NCBI GenBank assembly: GCA_003662985.1
Contig: QMZD01000141.1
Location: forward strand, 1-5,424
From: Archaeoglobales archaeon
GTDB lineage: Archaea > Halobacteriota > Archaeoglobi > Archaeoglobales > Archaeoglobaceae
DNA length: 5,424 bases
Reading direction: 5' to 3'
The position numbers and the translations under genes are program-made. The notes under the pieces are model-generated. The model was not told where the DNA came from, did no database searches, and worked only from the letters and a program-made list of their open reading frames with translations. The first letter of the stretch is position 1. Each line of letters starts with the position of its first letter. Positions 1 through 4,840 of the stretch are shown in pieces.

Positions 1-1
1 C

Positions 2-142
2 CAGATATTCGGAGGTTATGGGTTCAGCAAGGAGTACGATGTGGAGAGGTACTACAGGGATGCGAGGGTTGGAACGATATACGAAGGGACGAGTGAGATT
101 CAAAAGCTCATAATTGGAAGAAGGCTTGCTGGAAAGCTTTGA
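2..142 (+). CDS. acyl-CoA dehydrogenase, C-terminal fragment (5' end outside window)
   Basis: The last 46 residues of a flavin-dependent acyl-CoA dehydrogenase, cut by the left edge and ending in TGA at 140-142. The visible part contains the family's C-terminal signature: [20 protein letters not shown] at residues 1-20, then the segment [13 protein letters not shown]. By family knowledge the Glu of IYEGTSEIQ is the usual catalytic base that takes the alpha proton of the acyl-CoA (Glu376 in human medium-chain enzyme). The enzyme would work in the cytoplasm on the first oxidation step of beta-oxidation and pass electrons to an electron-transferring flavoprotein. The gene lies 120 bases upstream of an acyl-CoA synthetase on the same strand, which fits fatty-acid use. 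Chain-length or branched-chain preference cannot be judged from this tail. Family assignment is firm. Confidence 0.93.
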   Translation, partial: QIFGGYGFSKEYDVERYYRDARVGTIYEGTSEIQKLIIGRRLAGKL

Positions 143-145
143 AGG

Positions 146-172
146 TTTTATTCCGCTTTTTTCTGTTTTTTA
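146..172 (+). terminator. T-rich terminator after acyl-CoA dehydrogenase
   Basis: Directly after the stop codon the plus strand carries three T runs (TTTTATT, CTTTTTTC, GTTTTTTAA) with no clear hairpin. This matches the oligo-T terminators known in Archaea. It suggests that the following ligase gene has at least some transcription of its own, although read-through is possible. Confidence 0.55.
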
Positions 173-216
173 ATTGAAACCTATCTACAACAAAGCTCGA
201 TCAATAAAAAAAATCA

Positions 217-235
217 AAAGACTTAATAATTAAAA
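217..235 (+). promoter_or_regulatory. possible TATA/BRE promoter of the acyl-CoA synthetase gene
   Basis: The AT-rich stretch upstream of the ligase contains a purine-rich AAAAG followed by CTTAATAATTAAAA, a possible BRE plus TATA box. The usual 25-27 base offset would put the transcript start at about 250, very close to the ribosome binding site at 248-256, so the fit is imperfect. An alternative box, TCAATAAAAA at 201-210, would give a start near 233 and a better leader. The choice between them is inference only. Confidence 0.3.
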
Positions 236-247
236 ATCCAACTTTGG

Positions 248-256
248 GGAGGTGAT
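248..256 (+). promoter_or_regulatory. strong Shine-Dalgarno site of the acyl-CoA synthetase
   Basis: GGAGGTGAT is fully complementary to the usual archaeal 16S rRNA 3' end. It sits 6 bases before ATG 263 and 9 bases before the directly following ATG 266. It supports starting the protein here, but either of the two tandem ATG codons could serve. Confidence 0.85.
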
Positions 257-262
257 AAAAAC

Positions 263-1876
263 ATGATGAAATATCCGTTAACCCTGCAAAACTTTTTGTT
301 CAGAAGCAAGGAGCTATTCGGAAAGAAAGAGATCGTTTCTAGAGAAGGAGATGGCTCAATTTTCCGTTACAACTACAGTGAGTTCTACGACAGAGTCTGC
401 CAGCTTGCAAATGCCCTTGAAGAGTTGGGGGTCAAGAGGGGAGATAGGGTAGGTACCTTCGCATGGAACACCCATAGACATCTCGAACTTTACTTCGCCC
501 CTCCATGCATGGGGGCTGTGTACCACACGATAAACCTGAGGCTGTTTCCCGACCAGATTGCCTACATAATCAACCATGCAAACGATAAGGTGCTCTTCAT
601 CGACTCCGATCTTGTGCCCCTCATAGAGAAGATCAGAGACAAGATAAACGTGGAAAATTTCGTGATTATGGGGAAGGAGAAGAGCTACGATACAAAATTC
701 GACTCCTATGCCTATGAGGAGCTGATTTCTGGGAAGCCCAAGAGTTATGACTGGCCGGAACTGGATGAATGGGATGCTGCTGGCACCGCTTACACCTCCG
801 GCACAACTGGTTTGCCGAAGGGCGTTGAATACAGCCATCGAGGCCTAGTTCTGCATTCTATTGTAGCCGCTTTGCCGGATGAGATGGGGTTGGGGGAGAA
901 AGATAACGTATTGCACATAGTACCCATGTTCCATGCCAATGCCTGGAGCATACCCTTTGCAGCCACAATGGTAGGAGCCAAGCAGGTCTTTCCTGGACCT
1001 CAGCCAACGCCTGAGATCCTCGTCGACTTGATGAATTCTGAGAAAATAAACTTCACCGCCGGAGTTCCAACAATATGGCTGATGGTTTATCAATATCTCA
1101 AACAGAATCCAGATAAGAAACCGAAATACCTGAAAGAGGTGATTTCTGGTGGTTCAGCACCTCCCGTCGCTCTGATAAAAGCCTTTAGAGAGGAATTTGA
1201 CATAGAGATAATCCATGCTTACGGCCTTACAGAAACAACGCCTCTCGTTACATTGAACAGGCCTAAGAGCTACCTTGAGCTGGACGACGAAAGTTACTAC
1301 CAGCTTAAAACCAGTCAGGGGTTGATAGTCCCGTTGCTCGAGATGAAAATAATAAAGGAAAATGGTGAAGAGGTTGCCAGAGACGGAAAGGATATGGGAG
1401 AACTCGTTTTAAAGGGACCTTGGATTGCAAAGGAGTACTTTAAGGATCCAGAGAAAACCAAGGAGAAATTCACAGAGGATGGCTACTTTAGGACTGAAGA
1501 TATAGCAGTGATGGATGAGGAGGGATACGTGAAGATCGTTGACAGGGTTAAGGATGTTATAAAAAGCGGTGGAGAGTGGATTTCAAGTGTTGATTTGGAG
1601 AACGCTTTGATGGCACATCCTGCTGTTGCTGAGGCAACCGTTATAGGAATAGAGCATCCGAAATGGCAGGAGAGGCCGCTTGCCTGCGTGGTTTTAAGGG
1701 AAGGGGAAAGCGTTACGAAGGAGGAGTTGATCGATTTCATCAGGCCTAAATTCGCGAAATGGTGGTTGCCGGATGACATCGTTTTCATCGACGAGATTCC
1801 AAAGACGAGTGTTGGTAAATTCGACAAGAAGGTCTTGAGAGATAGATTCAAAGACTATTACATGAAAGCAGGTTAG
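263..1876 (+). CDS. AMP-forming medium/long-chain acyl-CoA synthetase (fatty acid--CoA ligase)
   Basis: A 537-residue member of the adenylate-forming (ANL) superfamily. It activates a carboxylic acid with ATP to an acyl-AMP and then forms the acyl-CoA, in the cytoplasm. The visible motifs are the P-loop YTSGTTGLPKG (177-187), VPMFHANAW (220-228) of the substrate-gating region, the adenine-binding YGLTETTP (320-327), YFRTEDIA (408-415) with ribose-binding Asp413, hinge DRVKDVIKSGGEWIS (427-441), and C-terminal PKTSVGK with catalytic Lys519. Length and the blocks VGAKQVFPGP, SSVDLENALM and HPKWQERPLA closely resemble the Thermus thermophilus long-chain enzyme and the AlkK type as I remember them, so a fatty acid is the likely substrate; an aromatic or short-chain acid is not excluded. 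TED replaces the usual TGD. The upstream acyl-CoA dehydrogenase supports a beta-oxidation role. The start is set by a strong Shine-Dalgarno site before a double ATG. Confidence 0.9.
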   Translation: MMKYPLTLQNFLFRSKELFGKKEIVSREGDGSIFRYNYSEFYDRVCQLANALEELGVKRGDRVGTFAWNTHRHLELYFAPPCMGAVYHTINLRLFPDQIAYIINHANDKVLFIDSDLVPLIEKIRDKINVENFVIMGKEKSYDTKFDSYAYEELISGKPKSYDWPELDEWDAAGTAYTSGTTGLPKGVEYSHRGLVLHSIVAALPDEMGLGEKDNVLHIVPMFHANAWSIPFAATMVGAKQVFPGPQPTPEILVDLMNSEKINFTAGVPTIWLMVYQYLKQNPDKKPKYLKEVISGGSAPPVALIKAFREEFDIEIIHAYGLTETTPLVTLNRPKSYLELDDESYYQLKTSQGLIVPLLEMKIIKENGEEVARDGKDMGELVLKGPWIAKEYFKDPEKTKEKFTEDGYFRTEDIAVMDEEGYVKIVDRVKDVIKSGGEWISSVDLENALMAHPAVAEATVIGIEHPKWQERPLACVVLREGESVTKEELIDFIRPKFAKWWLPDDIVFIDEIPKTSVGKFDKKVLRDRFKDYYMKAG

Positions 1877-1892
1877 CGGAGTTAGAAGGATA

Positions 1893-1927
1893 AAATGTAG
1901 AGTAAAATATAAAGTGTAAAACAAATT
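1893..1927 (-). terminator. possible T-rich terminator of thrC
   Basis: Read on the minus strand, the bases after the thrC stop include TTTGTTTTACACTTTATATTTTAC and then CATTTTATCC. These spaced T runs would end the thrC transcript before it runs far into the convergent ligase gene. They are weaker than the plus-strand run next to them. Confidence 0.4.
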
Positions 1928-1930
1928 CGA

Positions 1931-1948
1931 TTTTAATTTTATTTTAAT
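1931..1948 (+). terminator. T-rich terminator of the acyl-CoA synthetase
   Basis: About 55 bases after the ligase stop codon the plus strand reads TTTTAATTTTATTTTAAT, three T runs in a row, just before the end of the convergent thrC gene. This is typical of archaeal termination. No stable stem is visible in front of it. Confidence 0.5.
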
Positions 1949-1957
1949 CTACAAAAT

Positions 1958-3142
1958 CTACAAAACCTTTCTTATGCTCTCAAGGTTTGCCTCAACCTCC
2001 ACTGGCTCTCCACAAACCCTTACAACAGTTTCTGGATCTTTTAATAGGTGGCCAGTTGTAATGCAGACGATTGTTTCGTTATCCTGGATCTCTCCCATCT
2101 CCTCCAGCTTTTTAAGTCCAGCTACTGAAGCAGCTGAAGCCGGTTCAACTCCAATTCCCTCTTTTGATGCCAGTAACTTCTGAGCTTCTATGATTTCATC
2201 ATCCGAAACGGATACTGAGAGTCCATCGGATTCATAAATGGCATTAAGGGCTTTTTTAGCATTAACTGGGTTTCCTATCCTTATTGCAGTTGCTACTGTT
2301 TCTGGATTTTCTTCTGGTGTAATATCCGTCTTCCCTTCCCTAAATGCTCTATAAACCGGACTTGCTCCTTCAGCCTGAACACCAACCATTCTCGGAATCG
2401 TATCTATCAATTCCAGCTCTTTAAGCTCTCTGAAACCCTTAAAAATTGCAGATATATTTCCAGCGTTTCCCACGGGAAGAATTACTTTATCCGGAACGTA
2501 ACCGAGCTCATCAACTATCTCAAAGGCTATCGTTTTCTGCCCCTCAAGCCTGAATGGGTTGACCGAATTTAATAGATAGAAGTTCTCTTCTTCGCTTATT
2601 CTTCTTACAAGCTCCAAAGCAACATCGAAGTTTGATTTAATCCCTATCACCTTAGCTCCATGCATCAACGCCTGGGCAACCTTTCCAAGAGCAACCTTAC
2701 CGGCTGGTAGTAAAACATAAGCTTTCAGGCCAGCTTTAGCGGCATACATCGCCATCGATGCAGAGGTATTGCCGGTTGATGCACACGCAACAGCCTTCTT
2801 TCCAAGTTCAATAGCCTTTGTCACACCAACGGTCATTCCCCTATCCTTGAAGGAGCCAGATGGGTTCATTCCTTCATGCTTAACGTAAACCCTAGATGAG
2901 GAAACAAGTTCCGTTTTAAAAAGAGGGGTTCCCCCTTCATTCAGCGAAACGGGTTTGGATTTTATGGGGAGAAGGCTTGCGTACTTCCATACTCTCAAAT
3001 TGATTCCATCAAATTTAAAATCAACCCGCACACTTTCAAGCTCGATTTTGACCTCCAACAAACCACCGCAAGAAGGGCATGTGTGAAGTTCATCCTTTTC
3101 GAATTTTTTACCACAATCTATGCATCTAAGGGCATACTCCAT
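1958..3142 (-). CDS. thrC: threonine synthase (PLP-dependent)
   Basis: A 394-residue fold-type II pyridoxal-phosphate enzyme. It converts O-phosphohomoserine and water to threonine and phosphate, the last step of threonine synthesis, in the cytoplasm. An N-terminal zinc ribbon is formed by Cys7, Cys10, Cys22 and Cys25, as in many archaeal threonine synthases. The catalytic core has NPSGSFKDRG (93-102) with the PLP-binding Lys99, the substrate loop STGNTSAS (122-129), the phosphate-binding loop GNAGN (225-229) and ITTGH (361-365). Length is normal and nothing is missing. The start is the ATG at 3142, placed at the zinc ribbon; there is no Shine-Dalgarno site, but a TATA box lies about 26 bases upstream, pointing to a leaderless mRNA. 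The related cysteate synthase of some methanogens is an alternative, less likely here. It follows cdhE on the same strand after a 277-base gap with its own promoter, so it is probably a separate transcript. Confidence 0.9.
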   Translation of the reverse strand: MEYALRCIDCGKKFEKDELHTCPSCGGLLEVKIELESVRVDFKFDGINLRVWKYASLLPIKSKPVSLNEGGTPLFKTELVSSSRVYVKHEGMNPSGSFKDRGMTVGVTKAIELGKKAVACASTGNTSASMAMYAAKAGLKAYVLLPAGKVALGKVAQALMHGAKVIGIKSNFDVALELVRRISEEENFYLLNSVNPFRLEGQKTIAFEIVDELGYVPDKVILPVGNAGNISAIFKGFRELKELELIDTIPRMVGVQAEGASPVYRAFREGKTDITPEENPETVATAIRIGNPVNAKKALNAIYESDGLSVSVSDDEIIEAQKLLASKEGIGVEPASAASVAGLKKLEEMGEIQDNETIVCITTGHLLKDPETVVRVCGEPVEVEANLESIRKVL

Positions 3143-3163
3143 GAAGATTTGATTTGTTGAAGA

Positions 3164-3174
3164 GTATATAAATT
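3164..3174 (-). promoter_or_regulatory. TATA box of thrC
   Basis: The minus strand reads AATTTATATAC. The centre of TTTATATA (3165-3172) is about 26 bases before the thrC ATG, the usual archaeal TATA-to-start distance, so transcription should begin at or within a base or two of the start codon. The core TATATA is symmetric and could also drive plus-strand transcription from about 3195. The bases upstream (CTTCA on the minus strand) are not a good BRE. Confidence 0.65.
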
Positions 3175-3208
3175 GAAGGGTTTAAGGCGAAGGATCGGAG
3201 GGTGGCCC

Positions 3209-3310
3209 TGCTCAACTTAATCGATGCCTATTCAACACCTGCTGAGGTTTACTAATTACTCAACAATTTACTCCACACCTACTCATACTTTATTCAACGA
3301 CATATTAACA
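3209..3310. repeat. degenerate octamer repeats, partly helically phased (TAYTCAAC-like)
   Basis: Seven related octamers occur on the plus strand: TGCTCAAC at 3209, TATTCAAC at 3229, TACTCAAC at 3257, TACTCCAC at 3269, TACTCATA at 3280, TATTCAAC at 3291 and TATTAACA at 3303. The last five are spaced 12, 11, 11 and 12 bases, about one helical turn. They lie roughly 40 to 140 bases upstream of the thrC TATA box. They may be binding sites for a regulator, or simply chance in a biased sequence. Confidence 0.4.
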
Positions 3311-3364
3311 TTAACAAATTCACTTAAGAGCCACCCAGCAATTGCGCAACAACCTAATAGGGTT

Positions 3365-3419
3365 AAGAAATGAACAAGAAATTAAGAGAAACTAAAAAGA
3401 GCTAAAAATAAAATTAAAT
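3365..3419 (-). terminator. T-rich terminator of the cdh operon
   Basis: Right after the cdhE stop codon the minus strand reads TTTAATTTTATTTTTAG, then CTCTTTTTAGTTTCTC and TTAATTTCTTG: repeated T runs of 3 to 5 bases with no evident stem. This is a good archaeal terminator and marks cdhE as the last gene of its operon. Confidence 0.65.
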
Positions 3420-4829
3420 TCACTTGGGTGGCCAGTTCGTTTCGAGCCAGCCTTTAATCCTACCCGAGTCCATGGGACCAACTTTAACTGTCCAACCCGT
3501 TTCGTCTTCAATGGCTCCCTGAAGTCTCGCTGCAAGACCGGGGATAACTAAAACCTTATGATTTACTTTTTCCCCTATTTTTGTCTCTTCTATCAGCTCT
3601 TTAACCTTCCCAGCCGTGAATTGACCTCCAGCAACGCTGACCTCAACTCCTAGCCCCTCGGTGTTCAGAACAAGAAGCCAGGATTTGATGTTCGCACTGC
3701 TGAGATCGCTTTCCACAGTGTAGTATGTCAGTGCGAAATTCGTTGTAATGAACACGGGCGAATTCTCGTCCGGATCCGCTATAGCTCTTAGTCCCGGTTC
3801 AACCTGTACTGGGGTTCTTGGATCGGTGTAGATATTGAACCTCAGCGTAACCTCTGGTAACAGGGAGTACGGCTCAAGACTTCTGAAGATCATCACATCG
3901 GCATATTTGACTATGAAAAGGCTTCCCAACACCGTCTCCCAATATGCCTTCTCAACCTCGTCACCCTCCATTAGCCATGCGGCGATTGGAGTGACCATAA
4001 TTGGATAGGAAACGTCTTTGTCCTCCCCAAGGATTGCGGTTCTCCTTAGATTTACCACCCTCTCATAGGTGCTTTTAAGCCCCTCTCCAAGCGGTTCGGT
4101 TACCGGGTCAAGAACTATCTCCTTAACTCCTGCACTCTTAAAGGTTGCAGCCAAGCTTTTTAGCAGATCCATATCCCTAGCTCTGACAGTTACTGGAACT
4201 TTAAATTCCAATGCTAGCTTAAGGAAATCTCTCCAGTTTGACTCAGTAGCAGCGTAGATTAAAGGTTTCTCCTCGCTGACTTCTTCCAACGCTGCTCTCA
4301 TGCAGTCTGGGTTCAATGCAACGAGGATCATTGGTTTGCCATAGCCAGCAACCTTCTTTACAACGCTTCTGTATTTTTCAGGATCATTTGAGGTACACCG
4401 AATCGCAAATCCATCTAGTGTGAGGAAATCACCCACGTAGAACTTTCTGAACTCAACTACCTTTCCACACCTCTCCTCCAACTCTTTGTCACTCATTGTA
4501 TCCCAGACATCATAGAAAAAGGCGGTCGGATTGAAGTAGGTCATCTCATGCCTGTGAACGACATCCTCCCCACCGATCTTTATTGCCATGTCTCCCTTTC
4601 CGATTATAACTTCTGCAATCTCTGGAGATGTGAGCTCTATGAGTTGTTCAAGTTTCTTCTTGATTTTAGGATCTTTTTCAGCATCTTTTATGAGAGGTGG
4701 ACAGTTCTCCGGCTTTACACTTCTATCGATAATGTGGGCAGCGAAGCTCATACAGGTATCAAACCCGCATTCCCCGCAGTTGGTCTGGGGAAGGAATTTG
4801 TAAACCTCGAGCGGACTCTTTACCTTCAT
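3420..4829 (-). CDS. cdhE: acetyl-CoA decarbonylase/synthase gamma subunit (corrinoid/Fe-S protein large subunit)
   Basis: A 469-residue subunit of the archaeal CODH/acetyl-CoA synthase complex. With CdhD it carries the corrinoid that shuttles the methyl group between tetrahydromethanopterin/sarcinapterin and the acetyl-CoA-forming nickel site. The N-terminus has the [4Fe-4S] cluster motif Cys18, Cys21, Cys26, Cys43 (CX2CX4CX16C, in the context TNCGECGFDTC). A TIM-barrel part follows, about residues 80-310, with DPVTEPLGEG at 241-250. The C-terminal corrinoid-binding domain, about 311-469, has GGQFTAGK (401-408), IPGLAARL (429-436) and GPMDSGRIKGW (451-461). All parts are present and length is normal. 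The frame is open for 59 more codons upstream, but these overlap cdhD and look like no protein. The ATG at 4829 starts the family's MKVKSPLEVY block and has GGAGGGG just before it. It lies 11 bases after cdhD, so the two are clearly cotranscribed. Confidence 0.96.
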   Translation of the reverse strand: MKVKSPLEVYKFLPQTNCGECGFDTCMSFAAHIIDRSVKPENCPPLIKDAEKDPKIKKKLEQLIELTSPEIAEVIIGKGDMAIKIGGEDVVHRHEMTYFNPTAFFYDVWDTMSDKELEERCGKVVEFRKFYVGDFLTLDGFAIRCTSNDPEKYRSVVKKVAGYGKPMILVALNPDCMRAALEEVSEEKPLIYAATESNWRDFLKLALEFKVPVTVRARDMDLLKSLAATFKSAGVKEIVLDPVTEPLGEGLKSTYERVVNLRRTAILGEDKDVSYPIMVTPIAAWLMEGDEVEKAYWETVLGSLFIVKYADVMIFRSLEPYSLLPEVTLRFNIYTDPRTPVQVEPGLRAIADPDENSPVFITTNFALTYYTVESDLSSANIKSWLLVLNTEGLGVEVSVAGGQFTAGKVKELIEETKIGEKVNHKVLVIPGLAARLQGAIEDETGWTVKVGPMDSGRIKGWLETNWPPK

Positions 4830-4833
4830 CTTA

Positions 4834-4840
4834 CCCCTCC
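4834..4840 (-). promoter_or_regulatory. Shine-Dalgarno site of cdhE
   Basis: GGAGGGG on the minus strand begins on the first base after the cdhD TAA and leaves 4 bases (TAAG) before the cdhE ATG; the GGAGG core is 6 bases away. It decides the cdhE start at 4829 against the longer open frame from 5006. A second GGAGGG copy lies 10 bases upstream inside the last codons of cdhD. Confidence 0.85.

Larger units (their letters stand above)
3143..3419. other. 277-base intergenic region between cdhE and thrC
   Basis: This region separates the end of the cdh operon from thrC. From the cdhE side it holds a T-rich terminator (minus strand, 3365-3419). Next come a group of related octamers (3209-3310), a relatively GC-rich patch (about 3185-3247), and then the thrC TATA box. 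A 49-codon ATG frame (3224-3373, plus strand) crosses it but lacks a well-placed ribosome binding site. I see no tRNA, and no C/D box pair that would mark a snoRNA-like RNA. Confidence 0.6.

Noticed and set aside
356..1093. Minus-strand open frames (356-838, 790-981, 845-1093) opposite the acyl-CoA synthetase
   Set aside because: All are antisense to conserved motifs of the ligase, without ribosome binding sites or protein-like conservation that I can recognise.
1483..1924. Minus-strand open frames (1483-1851 and 1694-1924) over the ligase 3' end
   Set aside because: They are antisense to the ligase C-terminal domain. The second starts in the AT-rich spacer without a usable start context.
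1958..3142. Cysteate synthase (coenzyme M pathway) instead of threonine synthase
   Set aside because: The families are close, but the zinc ribbon, NPSGSFKDRG and overall pattern fit archaeal ThrC, and nothing nearby suggests coenzyme M synthesis. A phylogenetic placement would settle it.
3185..3250. Possible structured small RNA in the GC-richer patch of the cdhE-thrC spacer
   Set aside because: Only a 4-base stem (AGGG/CCCT around 3199-3209) and a short CCTGCT direct repeat are visible. There is no C box/D box pair, tRNA fold or known riboswitch pattern.
3209..3310. CRISPR array
   Set aside because: The repeats are only about 8 bases, diverged, and 11-12 bases apart; there are no 24-37 base repeats with unique spacers and no cas genes.
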